Positions 21,714-33,992 of a stretch of DNA of 64,000 nt are shown here, in pieces. Source of the DNA: Atriophallophorus winterbourni (taxonomy: Eukaryota > Platyhelminthes > Trematoda > Plagiorchiida > Microphallidae); assembly GCA_013407085.1 (NCBI GenBank), contig JACCGJ010002534.1, positions 1-64,000 on the forward strand, written 5' to 3'. The translations under genes were made by a program, and so were the position numbers. The first letter of the stretch is position 1, and every line of letters starts with the position of its first letter. The notes under the pieces were generated by a model. That model was not told where the DNA came from, ran no database searches, and saw only the letters and a list, made by a program, of their open reading frames with translations.

Positions 21714-23220
21714 GCCGACTCTGGAAGAGTCGGCACTGTTCTGTATTTTGATAAGTCAAGTAGCATATCGGTCGTTTCAGGTTGAGAGGCGCAAATCGAG
21801 TCCTCTTTTTGGCCAAAAAAGATTTCTTTATCTGGCTTCAGTCCACTCTCGGGAGTCATTTGGGGTGGCTTTGCGTTCGATTGCTGATTTTGTGTCCCAG
21901 CTGAAGATTCATTTCTTGGTTCAGTTGATAGGGCTTCATCAATCCTGACAGTATTTAATGCAGAATGGGCTGCATTTATATCAGTGTTTATGTGATCGCT
22001 AAGGATTACACCTTTTGGGATTTTGTGTTTCCAGCTTTTCCAGTTGGAACGTACAGTATCAACCATAGTACTCATTAGGAAGTTTATTTTTAATGGACGT
22101 GGCCCATTACCTTTGTATTTTGCTGAGGAAGGCAGTCTAAAAGTATCCACGACAACGGCCTTTTCGACGAAAATGGTATCAGCCAGAAAACTCCATTGCC
22201 TGTAGTCATGCTCAGCTCGCTCGTTAGCCTCAGGATTGCCTGCCAGTTCTGGAACTCCGAGGATGATGAGATTGCGATTAGATGTCTTTCTTTTGTCGTA
22301 TGTATTGTTCCTCCTTTCGGACCATGGAATATCAACATGAATACGAATATTCAGTGAATTGTTAGACCCAAGTAGGTAAGAATTTAGTAGTACGTTTTCC
22401 AGGTCACGCTCATTTTCTAAGTTAACCCTCAAAGTCTGGGTTTATCCTGATGAGGTGAATCACGCCGTCTAGTTAAACGAGTCAATGCTAACGGCACTAC
22501 AGTTCCAATTTTCATAAGTTCACACAGTTCCTTCCATTTTTCTTCATCATGCCTTTGACGGTCTTTGAAGAGAGTGCATTCTGGCTCAGGAACGTCAGTA
22601 CAAATGACACTCAGAAAGTGTGCCTTACGATTGGTGGAGATGTTATTTCGTTTCACCAAAGCATTATCTGTTTTGGGATCAGTTTGTTGTTTAACGGCTC
22701 GCTTTTCATTCTCGGATTTTGTTGAATTTGTTTCAGACCTTTCCAAGGCACGCGGATCATGGCAACGGCTCAGTTGTTCTGAATTGCTAGGTCGAATGTC
22801 CGTATGTTCATCATCGCATTTTTTGCCTTCATGCTTCCTTAGAAACGGAGATGAAACACGATCTCCACACTAAAGTCTAGGCTTCAGTTTGCTAATTAAT
22901 AAGTCATTTAACAAACCTTCAATTCTCTGTATGCGGTCCTCTAAATTCAACACCCCCATATTAGTTTCAGTCTGTGAGCTCGCAGTCGTCTTTGTACAGT
23001 TTCTAGGTTCAATTCTGCATACATGACAGATATAGCATACTCCTGGCATGTCATCTTTATTGATAATTGCAATAACATCAGCAGTCCGGGTAACATCACA
23101 CTTCGTATGAACTTTATCGTGACAAATAAAACAACTAGCGTGTCGGGCATTGTGACTTACCGCCTTTCGACAAATTTTGCACATGTGACCGCCTTCACTG
23201 GGCTTCGCTCGTAAGGTCAT
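21710..23220 (-). pseudogene. CR1 ORF1, unit 0 (array left edge)
   Basis: Starts at ATG 23220 (MTLRAKPSEGGHMCKICRKA). PHD-like finger: CKIC ... ARHASCFICHDKVHTKC ... CYICHVC (residues ~13-70). Coiled coil (NLEDRIQRIEGLLNDLL), charged linker, CTDVPEPECTLF, TRLTRRRDSPH, then an RRM-like block (RNLIILGVPEL) and a C-terminal tail to 21710. Disabled by a TAG at ~22870 (KPRL-stop-CGD) and a 2-base deletion near 22430. ORF1 proteins of this type bind element RNA and act as chaperones; the finger may aid nucleic-acid or protein contacts (inference). Confidence 0.8.
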
Positions 23221-23594
23221 GACGCCGGGGTGAAAAGATTTATCGATCGATCTGTGTGGTAAATGGGTGTGCGCGCGTTGGCACGTATGAAACGAAGTCG
23301 GGTCCGAAGCGGATTTAGGGTTGTTGGAAGTGGGTGAGTGAATAATCTCGCCACAGGAAAGGTGGGTAACGAAATTCGTCGTAGCTCCTTCAGATTGGAT
23401 CCGATTTTCCGGTCCAATGTGTCAAGCGAAGTGGGAAAGCGAGCTCTTTCGAATGGTGGCAAACTCAATCCAATATTCAGTGTTGCACACAAACTTGCCC
23501 GAGTAGGTCTAGTTTGGTTCAAAATGTAGAAAACTGATTTTTCTAAGATTGCTTGTTCTGCCTCCGAAAATGGTATGAACACAATGCTTGTGTT
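23221..23594 (-). promoter_or_regulatory. 5' UTR of the array ORF1 element (repeated in each unit)
   Basis: Sequence upstream of the ORF1 ATG, ending in every unit at the junction with the plus-strand RT. Non-LTR elements usually carry an internal promoter here, so this may be the only promoter-like part of the unit; I see no TATA-type motif. Equivalent copies: 26691-27052, 30148-30510, 33619-33992, 36160-36534, 39644-40017, 43107-43479, 48063-48413. The last is ~60 bp shorter, through loss of the GTGTGCGCGCG part. Confidence 0.45.
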
Positions 23595-24695
23595 AAGAGG
23601 AGTCCAAAAAGGTAAAAATTATCCAGATAGGACGATCTGTGATAGGCCCACTCGTCTTTCTGTTGTACATAAACGATTTACCCCCCACCCTCATATCGTC
23701 CAAAATGGTCCTGCTCGCGGATGATATGAAAATTTGGACGCCAATTAGTTCTGTAGAGGATTGTGAGAAACTGCAAATGGATTTGGACAGCGTGTCGAAT
23801 TGGGCGGCCAAGAATGACATGTCATTCAACATACAGAAATGTAAGATGCTCCATTTTGGCAAGAATGTTCCTTGGACATAGCGATTGGGAACTGAAAACC
23901 TAGCATGGAGCTCGTTAGAAAAAGATCTTGGAGTGTTGATTAGCGGAAACCTGAAGAGCACAGTGCACTGCCAGAATATATATCGACGGGGAAACAGATT
24001 GTTAGGTATCTTTCGAAGAAGCTCGTTAGAAAAAGATCTTGGAGTGTTGATTAGCGGAAACCTGAAGAGCACAGTGCACTGCCAGAATATATATCGACGG
24101 GGAAACAGATTGTTAGGTATCTTTCGAAGAATATTTGGAAGATTCTCTCTGCCACCGTTACCAAGGATAATGAATATTTACCTTCGCCCTACAATATAGT
24201 ATGTTGTAGAGGTCTGGGCTCCTTGGCTGCGAAAAGATATTTCTCTCTTCGATAAAATCTATCATAGAGCAACAAAGTTAGTGATTGGTCTTCGCAATGT
24301 TCCGTACACCGAAATATTGTGACGTGTAGGTCTATGCGACTTTACCCAAAGAAGGATTGTAAAGTTAATTGCTTTTTTCAACCATAAATCTTGAATCTTG
24401 GATACGACGCGACATTATTTTGACCTATAGAATTGTGGCTACTAAAGAACATCCACTAAAACGGGAAAGTGACACGCGGACATACCTTATCCCTTTACGT
24501 TCCACGTTCCCATGTTGATTCTCGGCGCCATTTTTTCGCCGTACGTGCTATATTTATTTGGAATTCCCTACCCCAACGTTGACTCTCATTGATTGGCGAT
24601 TTTTAAAGCGAAATTGGACTTGCACTTGCAAACGAACATAATTCAAAAGCCTTACATTTGATATTCTCTATTGCTTTTATGCTATTGTATTTTTT
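23595..24695 (+). pseudogene. CR1-B RT fragment, unit 0
   Basis: Begins within the palm (IGPLVFLLYINDLPP), then LLADDMKIW (catalytic ADD), a thumb region with a 111-bp in-frame tandem duplication (37 residues, SLEKDLGVLISGNLK ... GIFRR twice), and a degraded C-terminus (RRHFFAV.., WNSLP). Stops: TAG at 23879-23881, unique to this unit; TAG at ~24197-24199, shared. It has a 42-bp tail insertion at 24358-24399 and a ~20-bp deletion near 24462 relative to 49540. It ends in a truncated 3' UTR at the ORF1 junction. Confidence 0.85.
24358..24399 (+). repeat. 42-bp tail-only insertion inside the RT, flanked by GGAT
   Basis: Compared with 49477-49485 (AAAGGAGGATACGAC), this unit has TGTAAAGTTAATTGC...CCATAAATCTTGAATCTT inserted, with GGAT on both sides (24354-24357 and 24400-24403). 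This is the CR1 3' tail alone. It occurs at the same place in every RT copy of the array (about 27816, 31274, 34756, 37298, 40787, 44246), so it predates amplification. Confidence 0.75.
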
Positions 24696-25287
24696 ATGAC
24701 AACGGCCTTTTCGACGAAAATGGTATCAGCCAGAAAACTCCATTGCCTGTAGTCATGCTCAGCTCGCTCGTTAGCCTCAGGATTGCTGCCAGTTCTGGAA
24801 CTCCGAGGATGATGAGATTGCGATTAGATGTCTTTCTTTTGTCGTATGTATTGTTCCTCCTTTCGGACCATGGAATATCAACATGAATACGAATATTCAG
24901 TGAATTGTTAGACCCAAGTAGGTAAGAATTTAGTAGTACGTTTTCCAGGTCACGCTCATTTTCTAAGTTAACACTCAACAGTTTGGGTTTATCCTCATGA
25001 GGTGAATCACGCCGTCTAATTAACCGAGTTAATGCTAACGGCTCTACAGTTCCAAGGTTCATAAATCCACACAATTCCTTTCATTTTTCTTCATCGTGTT
25101 TTTGCCGGTCGTTTATGCTCAGGAACCTCAGTACAAATGACACTCGAAGGGTGTGCCTTGCAACTGGTGGAAATGTTATTTGGGATCAGTTGGTTGTTTA
25201 ACGGCTCGCTTTTTATTCGCAGATTGATGTGAATTTGTTTCAGACCTTTACCAAGTAAATGGATAATGGAAGCAGCTCAGTTGTTCT
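24696..25287 (-). pseudogene. Truncated ORF1 piece, unit 1
   Basis: From about 25250 down, this encodes the ORF1 middle and RRM-like part (TRLIRRRDSPHEDKPKLLSVNLENERDL ... LIILGVPEL), then is cut at FVEKAVV by the 3' UTR of the RT (antisense). It is a distinct subtype (LLSVNL instead of LLRVNL). A one-base loss near 24786 shifts the frame. At 25287 it joins the C-terminal end of the next ORF1 block. Confidence 0.75.
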
Positions 25288-26690
25288 TTTTGGCCAAAAA
25301 AGATTTCTTTATCTGGCTTCAGTCCACTCTCGGGAGTCATTTGGGGTGGCTTTGCGTTCGATTGCTGATTTTGTGTCCCAGCTGAAGATTCATTTCTTGG
25401 TTCAGTTGATAGGGATTCATCAATCCTGACAGTATTTAATGCAGAATGGGCTGCATTTATATCAGTGTTTATGGGATCGCTAAGGATTACACCTTTTGGG
25501 ATTTTGTGTTTCCAGCTTTTCCAGTTGGAACGTACAGTATCAACCATAGTACTCATTAGGAAGTTTATTTTTAATGGACGTGGCCCATTACCTTTGTAGT
25601 TTGCTGAGGAAGGCAGTCTAAAAGTATCCACGACAACGGCCTTTTCGACGAAAATGGTATCAGCCAGAAAACTCCATTGCCTGTAGTCATGCTCAGCTCG
25701 CTCGTTAGCCTCAGGATTGCCTGCCAGTTCTGGAACTCCGAAGGATGATGAGATTGCGATTAGATGTCTTTCTTTTGTCGTATGTATTGTTCCTCCTTTC
25801 GGACCATGGAATATCAACATGAATACGAATATTCAGTGAATTGTTAGACCCAAGTAGGTAAGAATTTAGTAGTACGTTTTCCAGGTCACGCTCATTTTCT
25901 AAGTTAACCCTCAACAGTCTGGGTTTATCCTGATGAGGTGAATCACGCCGTCTAGTTAAACGAGTCAATGCTAACGGCACTACAGTTCCAAGTTTCATAA
26001 GTTCACACAGTTCCTTCCATTTTTCTTCATCATGCCTTTGACGGTCTTTGAAGAGAGTGCATTCAGGCTCAGGAACGTCAGTACAAATGACACTCAAAGA
26101 GTGTGCCTTACGATTGGTGGAGATGTTATTTCGTTTCACCAAAGCATTATCTGTTTTGGGATCCGTTGGTTGTTTAACGGCTCGCTTTTTCTTCTCGGAT
26201 TTTGTTGAATTTGTTTCAGACCTTTCCAAGGCACGCGGATCATGGGAACGGCTCAGTTGTTCTGAATTGCTAGGTCGAATGTCCGTATGTTCATCATCGC
26301 ATTTTTTGCCTTCCTGCTTCCTTAGAAACGGAGATGAAACACGATCTCCACACTCAAGTCTAGGCTTCAGTTTGCTAATTAATAAGTCATTTATCAAACC
26401 TTCAATTCTCTGTATGCGGTCCTCTAAATTCAACACCCCCATATTAGTTTCAGTCTGTGAGCTCGCAGTCGTCTTTGTACAGTTTCTAGGTTCAATTCTG
26501 CATACATGACAGATATAGCATACTCCTGGCATGTCATCTTTATTGATAATTGCAATAACATCAGCAGTCCGGGTAACATCACACTTCGTATGAACTTTAT
26601 CGTGACATTGTGACTTACCGCCTTTCGACAAATTTTGCACATGTGACCGCCTTCACTGGGCTTCGCTCGTAAGGTCATGACGCCGGGGTG
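25288..26690 (-). pseudogene. ORF1, unit 1
   Basis: As unit 0 but without the TAG at KPRL (the residue is Glu, KPRLECGD), so 26640-25711 is one open frame of about 309 codons. A one-base insertion at ~25741 (CCGAAGG) shifts the frame before the C-terminal block 25820-25248. The PHD-finger region has lost about 28 bp (near 26607), destroying the ARHASCFIC half. The two lesions assort differently among units. Confidence 0.8.
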
Positions 26691-27052
26691 AAAAGATTTA
26701 TCGATCGATCTGTGTGGTAAATGGGTGTGCGCGCGTCGGCACGTATGAAACGAAGTCGGGTCCAAAGCGGATTTAAGGTTGTTGGAAGTGGGTGAGTGAA
26801 TAATCTCGCCACAGGAAAGGTGGGTAACGAAATTCGTCGTAGCTCCTTCAGATTGGATCCGATTTCCCGGTCCAATGTGTCAAGCGAAGTGGGAAAGCGA
26901 GCTCTTTCGAATGGTGGCAAACTCAATCCAATATTCAGTGTTGCACACAAACTTGCCTGAGTAGGTCTAGTTTGGTTCAAAATGTAGAAAACTGATTTTT
27001 CTAAAATTGCTTGTTCTGCCTCCGAAAATGGTATGAACACAATGCTTGTGTT

Positions 27053-28153
27053 AAGAGGAGTCCAAAAAGGTAAAAATTATCCAGATAGGACGATCTGTGA
27101 TAGGCCCACTCGTCTTTCTGTTGTACATAAACGATTTACCCCCCACCCTCATATCGTCCAAAATGGTCCTGCTCGCGGATGATATGAAAATTTGGACGCC
27201 AATTAGTTCTGTAGAGGATTGTGAGAAACTGCAAATGGATTTGGACAGCGCGTCGAATTGGGCGGCCAAGAATGACATGTCATTCAACCTACAGAAATGT
27301 AAGATGCTCCATTTTGGCAAGAATGTTCCTTGGACATATCGATTGGGAACTGAAAACCTAGCATGGAGCTCGTTAGAAAAAGATCTTGGAGTGTTGATTA
27401 GCGGAAACCTGAAGAGCACAGTGCACTGCCAGAATATATATCGACGGGGAAACAGATTGTTAGGTATCTTTCGAAGAAGCTCGTTAGAAAAAGATCTTGG
27501 AGTGTTGATTAGCGGAAACCTGAAGAGCACAGTGCACTGCCAGAATATATATCGACGGGGAAACAGATTGTTAGGTATCTTTCGAAGAATATTTGGAAGA
27601 TTCTCTCTGCCACCGTTACCAAGGATAATGAATATTTACCTTCGCCCTACAATATAGTATGTTGTAGAGGTCTGGGCTCCTTGGCTGCGAAAAGATATTT
27701 CTCTCTTCGATAAAATCTATCATAGAGCAACAAAGTTAGTGATTGGTCTTCGCAATGTTCCGTACACCGAAATATTGTGACGTGTAGGTCTATGCGACTT
27801 TACCCAAAGAAGGATTGTAAAGTTAATTGCTTTTTTCAACCATAAATCTTGAATCTTGGATACGACGCGACATTATTTTGACCTATAGAATTGTGGCTAC
27901 TAAAGAACATCCACTAAAACGGGAAAGTGACACGCGGACATACCTTATCCCTTTACGTTCCACGTTCCCATGTTGATTCTCGGCGCCATTTTTTCGCCGT
28001 ACGTGCTATATTTATTTGGAATTCCCTACCCCAACGTTGACTCTCATTGATTGGCGATTTTTAAAGCGAAATTGGACTTGCACTTGCAAACGAACATAAT
28101 TCAAAAGCCTTACATTTGATATTCTCTATTGCTTTTATGCTATTGTATTTTTT
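27053..28153 (+). pseudogene. CR1-B RT fragment, unit 1
   Basis: As unit 0 but without the TAG after VPWTY, so 27097-27657 is open for 186 codons, including LLADDMKIW and both 37-residue repeats. It ends at the shared TAG (RPTI-stop), where the intact family reads RPTMEYAV. There is no start codon of its own, the 5' two thirds of ORF2 are missing, and the protein could not be an active RT. Confidence 0.85.
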
Positions 28154-28744
28154 ATGACAACGGCCTTTTCGACGAAAATGGTATCAGCCAGAAAACTCCA
28201 TTGCCTGTAGTCATGCTCAGCTCGCTCGTTAGCCTCAGGATTGCCTGCCAGTTCTGGAACTCCGAGGATGATGAGATTGCGATTAGATGTCTTTCTTTTG
28301 TCGTATGTATTGTTCCTCCTTTCGGACCATGGAATATCAACATGAATACGAATATTCAGTGAATTGTTAGACCCAAGTAGGTAAGAGTTTAGTAGTACGT
28401 TTTCCAGGTCACGCTCATTTTCTAAGTTAACACTCAACAGTTTGGGTTTATCCTCATGAGGTGAATCACGCCGTCTAATTAACCGAGTTAATGCTAACGG
28501 CTCTACAGTTCCAAGGTTCATAAATCCACACAGTTCCTTTCATTTTTCTTCATCGTGTTTTTGCCGGTCGTTTATGCTCAGGAACCTCAGTACAAATGAC
28601 ACTCGAAGGGTGTGCCTTGCAACTGGTGGAAATGTTATTTGGGATCAGTTGGTTGTTTAACGGCTCGCTTTTTATTCGCAGATTGATGTGAATTTGTTTC
28701 AGACCTTTACCAAGTAAATGGATAATGGAAGCAGCTCAGTTGTT
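28154..28744 (-). pseudogene. Truncated ORF1 piece, unit 2
   Basis: Same structure as 24696-25287, but with an open frame over 28521-28135 (128 codons). The last residues (VIKNTIA) are antisense RT 3' UTR. LLSVNL subtype. Confidence 0.75.
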
Positions 28745-30147
28745 CTTTTTGGCCAAAAAAGATTTCTTTATCTGGCTTCAGTCCACTCTCGGGAGTCATT
28801 TGGGGTGGCTTTGCGTTCGATTGCTGATTTTGTGTCCCAGCTGAAGATTCATTTCTTGGTTCAGTTGATAGGGATTCATCAATCCTGACAGTATTTAATG
28901 CAGAATGGGCTGCATTTATATCAGTGTTTATGGGATCGCTAAGGATTACACCTTTTGGGATTTTGTGTTTCCAGCTTTTCCAGTTGGAACGTACAGTATC
29001 AACCATAGTACTCATTAGGAAGTTTATTTTTAATGGACGTGGCCCATTACCTTTGTATTTTGCTGAGGAAGGCAGTCTAAAAGTATCCACGACAACGGCC
29101 TTTTCGACGAAAATGGTATCAGCCAGAAAACTCCATTGCCTGTAGTCATGCTCAGCTCGCTCGTTAGCCTCAGGATTGTCTGCCAGTTCTGGAACTCCGA
29201 GGATGATGAGATTGCGATTAGATGTCTTTCTTTTGTCGTATGTATTGTTCCTCCTTTCGGACCATGGAATATCAACATGAATACGAATATTCAGTGAATT
29301 GTTAGACCCAAGTAGGTAAGAATTTAGTAGTACGTTTTCCAGGTCACGCTCATTTTCTAAGTTAACCCTCAACAGTCTGGGTTTATCCTGATGAGGTGAA
29401 TCACGCCGTCTAGTAAAGCGAGTCAATGCTAACGGCACTACAGTTCCAAGTTTCATAAGTTCACACAGTTCCTTCCATTTTTCTTCATCATGCCTTTGAC
29501 GGTCTTTGAAGAGAGTGCATTCAGGCTCAGGAACGTCAGTACAAATGACACTCAAAGAGTGTGCCTTACGATTGGTGGAGATGTTATTTCGTTTCACCAA
29601 AGCATTATCTGTTTTGGGATCCGTTGGTTGTTTAACGGCTCGCTTTTTCTTCTCGGATTTTGTTGAATTTGTTTCAGACCTTTCCAAGGCACGCGGATCA
29701 TGGCAACGGCTCAGTTGTTCTGAATTGCTAGGTCGAATGTCCGTATGTTCATCATCGCATTTTTTGCCTTCATGCTTCCTTAGAAACGGAGATGAAACAC
29801 GATCTCCACACTAAAGTCTAGGCTTCAGTTTGCTAATTAATAAGTCATTTAACAAACCTTCAATTCTCTGTATGCGGTCCTCTAAATTCAACACCCCCAT
29901 ATTAGTTTCAGTCTGTGAGCTCGCAGTCGTCTTTGTACAGTTTCTAGGTTCAATTCTGCATACATGACAGATATAGCATACTCCTGGCATGTCATCTTTA
30001 TTGATAATTGCAATAACATCAGCAGTCCGGGTAACATCACACTTCGTATGAACTTTATCGTGACATTGTGACTTACCGCCTTTCGACAAATTTTGCACAT
30101 GTGACCGCCTTCACTGGGCTTCGCTCGTAAGGTCATGACGCCGGGGT
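28745..30147 (-). pseudogene. ORF1, unit 2
   Basis: C-terminal two thirds open at 29687-28707 (326 codons; the last ~12 codons run into the neighbouring piece). TAG at 29811 (KPRL-stop), and the same 28-bp finger deletion as unit 1 near 30065. It thus combines the lesion of unit 1 with that of unit 3. Confidence 0.8.
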
Positions 30148-30510
30148 GAAAAGATTTATCGATCGATCTGTGTGGTAAATGGGTGTGCGCGCGTCGGCAC
30201 GTATGAAACGAAGTCGGGTCCAAAGCGGATTTAAGGTTGTTGGAAGTGGGTGAGTGAATAATCTCGCCACAGGAAAGGTGGGTAACGAAATTCGTCGTAG
30301 CTCCTTCAGATTGGATCCGATTTCCCGGTCCAATGTGTCAAGCGAAGTGGGAAAGCGAGCTCTTTCGAATGGTGGCAAACTCAATCCAATATTCAGTGTT
30401 GCACACAAACTTGCCTGAGTAGGTCTAGTTTGGTTCAAAATGTAGAAAACTGATTTTTCTAAAATTGCTTGTTCTGCCTCCGAAAATGGTATGAACACAA
30501 TGCTTGTGTT

Positions 30511-31610
30511 AAGAGGAGTCCAAAAAGGTAAAAATTATCCAGATAGGACGATCTGTGATAGGCCACTCGTCTTTCTGTTGTACATAAACGATTTACCCCC
30601 CACCCTCATATCGTCCAAAATGGTCCTGCTCGCGGATGATATGAAAATTTGGACGCCAATTAGTTCTGTAGAGGATTGTGAGAAACTGCAAATGGATTTG
30701 GACAGCGTGTCGAATTGGGCGGCCAAGAATGACATGTCATTCAACCTACAGAAATGTAAGATGCTCCATTTTGGCAAGAATGTCCCTTGGACATATCGAT
30801 TGGGAACTGAAAACCTAGCATGGAGCTCGTTAGAAAAAGATCTTGGAGTGTTGATTAGCGGAAACCTGAAGAGCACAGTGCACTGCCAGAATATATATCG
30901 ACGGGGAAACAGATTGTTAGGTATCTTTCGAAGAAGCTCGTTAGAAAAAGATCTTGGAGTGTTGATTAGCGGAAACCTGAAGAGCACAGTGCACTGCCAG
31001 AATATATATCGACGGGGAAACAGATTGTTAGGTATCTTTCGAAGAATATTTGGAAGATTCTCTCTGCCACCGTTACCAAGGATAATGAATATTTACCTTC
31101 GCCCTACAATATAGTATGTTGTAGAGGTCTGGGCTCCTTGGCTGCGAAAAGATATTTCTCTCTTCGATAAAATCTATCATAGAGCAACAAAGTTAGTGAT
31201 TGGTCTTCGCAATGTTCCGTACACCGAAATATTGTGACGTGTAGGTCTATGCGACTTTACCCAAAGAAGGATTGTAAAGTTAATTGCTTTTTTCAACCAT
31301 AAATCTTGAATCTTGGATACGACGCGACATTATTTTGACCTATAGAATTGTGGCTACTAAAGAACATCCACTAAAACGGGAAAGTGACACGCGGACATAC
31401 CTTATCCCTTTACGTTCCACGTTCCCATGTTGATTCTCGGCGCCATTTTTTCGCCGTACGTGCTATATTTATTTGGAATTCCCTACCCCAACGTTGACTC
31501 TCATTGATTGGCGATTTTTAAAGCGAAATTGGACTTGCACTTGCAAACGAACATAATTCAAAAGCCTTACATTTGATATTCTCTATTGCTTTTATGCTAT
31601 TTTATTTTTT
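30511..31610 (+). pseudogene. CR1-B RT fragment, unit 2
   Basis: One C is missing near 30561 (ATAGGCCACTCG against ATAGGCCCACTCG), moving the open frame so that it extends up to 30491 (207 codons in all, the first ~23 not RT). Otherwise it is like unit 1. Confidence 0.85.
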
Positions 31611-32201
31611 ATGACAACGGCCTTTTCGACGAAAATGGTATCAGCCAGAAAACTCCATTGCCTGTAGTCATGCTCAGCTCGCTCGTTAGCCTCAGGATTG
31701 CCTGCCAGTTCTGGAACTCCGAGGATGATGAGATTGCGATTAGATGTCTTTCTTTTGTCGTATGTATTGTTCCTCCTTTCGGACCATGGAATATCAACAT
31801 GAATACGAATATTCAGTGAATTGTTAGACCCAAGTAGGTAAGAGTTTAGTAGTACGTTTTCCAGGTCACGCTCATTTTCTAAGTTAACACTCAACAGTTT
31901 GGGTTTATCTTCATGAGGTGAATCACGCCGTCTAATTAACCGAGTTAATGCTAACGGCTCTACAGTTCCAAGGTTCATAAATCCACACAATTCCTTTCAT
32001 TTTTCTTCATCGTGTTTTTGCCGGTCGTTTATGCTCAGGAACCTCAGTACAAATGACACTCGAAGGGTGTGCCTTGCAACTGGTGGAAATGTTATTTGGG
32101 ATCAGTTGGTTGTTTAACGGCTCGCTTTTTATTCACAGATTGATGTGAATTTGTTTCAGACCTTTACCAAGTAAATGGATAATGGAAGCAGCTCAGTTGT
32201 T
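31611..32201 (-). pseudogene. Truncated ORF1 piece, unit 3
   Basis: As unit 2. Carries TTTTATTTTTTATG at the RT junction and TCTTCATGAGG at ~31909, which recur only in unit 5 (37636-38228), linking the two units. Confidence 0.75.
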
Positions 32202-33618
32202 CTTTTTGGCCAAAAAAGATTTCTTTATCTGGCTTCAGTCCACTCTCGGGAGTCATTTGGGGTGGCTTTGCGTTCGATTGCTGATTTTGTGTCCCAGCTG
32301 AAGATTCATTTCTTGGTTCAGTTGATAGGGATTCATCAATCCTGACAGTATTTAATGCAGAATGGGCTGCATTTATATCAGTGTTTATGGGATCGCTAAG
32401 GATTACACCTTTTGGGATTTTGTGTTTCCAGCTTTTCCAGTTGGAACGTACAGTATCAACCATAGTACTCATTAGGAAGTTTATTTTTAATGGACGTGGC
32501 CCATTACCTTTGTATTTTGCTGAGGAAGGCAGTCTAAAAGTATCCACGACGACGGCCTTTTCGACGAAACTGGTATCAGCCAGAAAACTCCATTGCCTGT
32601 AGTCATGCTCAGCTCGCTCGTTAGCCTCAGGATTGTCTGCCAGTTCTGGAACTCCGAGGTTGATGAGATTGCGATTAGATGTCTTTCTTTTGTCGTATGT
32701 ATTGTTCCTCCTTTCGGACCATGGAATATCAACATGAATACGAATATTCAGTGAATTGTTAGACCCAAGTAGGTAAGAATTTAGTAGTACGTTTTCCAGG
32801 TCACGCTCATTTTCTAAGTTAACCCTCAACAGTCTGGGTTTATCCTGATGAGGTGAATCACGCCGTCTAGTAAAGCGAGTCAATGCTAACGGCACTACAG
32901 TTCCAAGTTTCATAAGTTCACACAGTTCCTTCCATTTTTCTTCATCATGCCTTTGACGGTCTTTGAAGAGAGTGCATTCAGGCTCAGGAACGTCAGTACA
33001 AATGACACTCAAAGAGTGTGCCTTACGATTGGTGGAGATGTTATTTCGTTTCACCAAAGCATTATCTGTTTTGGGATCCGTTGGTTGTTTAACGGCTCGC
33101 TTTTTCTTCTCGGATTTTGTTGAATTTGTTTCAGACCTTTCCAAGGCACGCGGATCATGGCAACGGCTCAGTTGTTCTGAATTGCTAGGTCGAATGTCCG
33201 TATGTTCATCATCGCATTTTTTGCCTTCATGCTTCCTTAGAAACGGAGATGAAACACGATCTCCACACTAAAGTCTAGGCTTCAGTTTGCTAATTAATAA
33301 GTCATTTAACAAACCTTCAATTCTCTGTATGCGGTCCTCTAAATTCAACACCCCCATATTAGTTTCAGTCTGTGAGCTCGCAGTCGTCTTTGTACAGTTT
33401 CTAGGTTCAATTCTGCATACATGACAGATATAGCATACTCCTGGCATTTCATTTTTATTGATAATTGCAATAACATCAGCAGTCAGGGTAACATCACACT
33501 TTATATGAACTTTATCGTGACAAATAAAACAACTAGCGTGTCGGGCATTATGACTTACCGCCTTTCGACAAATTTTGCACATGTGACCGCGTTCACTGGG
33601 CTTCGCTCGTAAGGTCAT
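32202..33618 (-). pseudogene. ORF1, unit 3
   Basis: ATG 33618. PHD finger complete (CKICRKAVSHN, CFICHDKVHIKC, CYICHVC). TAG at 33268, then open from 33144. Diagnostic changes: ERGHMCKIC, LINLGVPEL and DTSFVEK, shared with unit 5. Confidence 0.8.
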
Positions 33619-33992
33619 GACGCCGGGGTGAAAAGATTTATCGATCGATCTGTGTGGTAAATGGGTGTGCGCGCGTCGGCACGTATGAAACGAAGTCGTG
33701 TCCGAAGCGGATTTAAGGTTGTTGGAAGTGGGTGAGTGAATAATCTCGCCACAGGAAAGGTGGGTAACGAAATTCGTCGTAGCTCCTTCAGATTGGATCC
33801 GATTTTCCGGTCCAATGTGTCAAGCGAAGTGGGAAAGCGAGCTCTTTCGAATGGTGGCAAACTCAATCCAATATTCAGTGTTGCACACAAACTTGCCTGA
33901 GTAGGTCTAGTTTGGTTCAAAATGTAGAAAACTGATTTTTCTAAAATTGCTTGTTCTGCCTCCGAAAATGGTATGAACACAATGCTTGTGTT

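Noticed and set aside
29506..29814. Plus-strand 102-codon ORF recurring in the array (22565, 26048, 29506, 32963, 35504, 38988, 42454)
   Set aside because: Shadow of the minus-strand ORF1 coding sequence; repeated only because the array is repeated.
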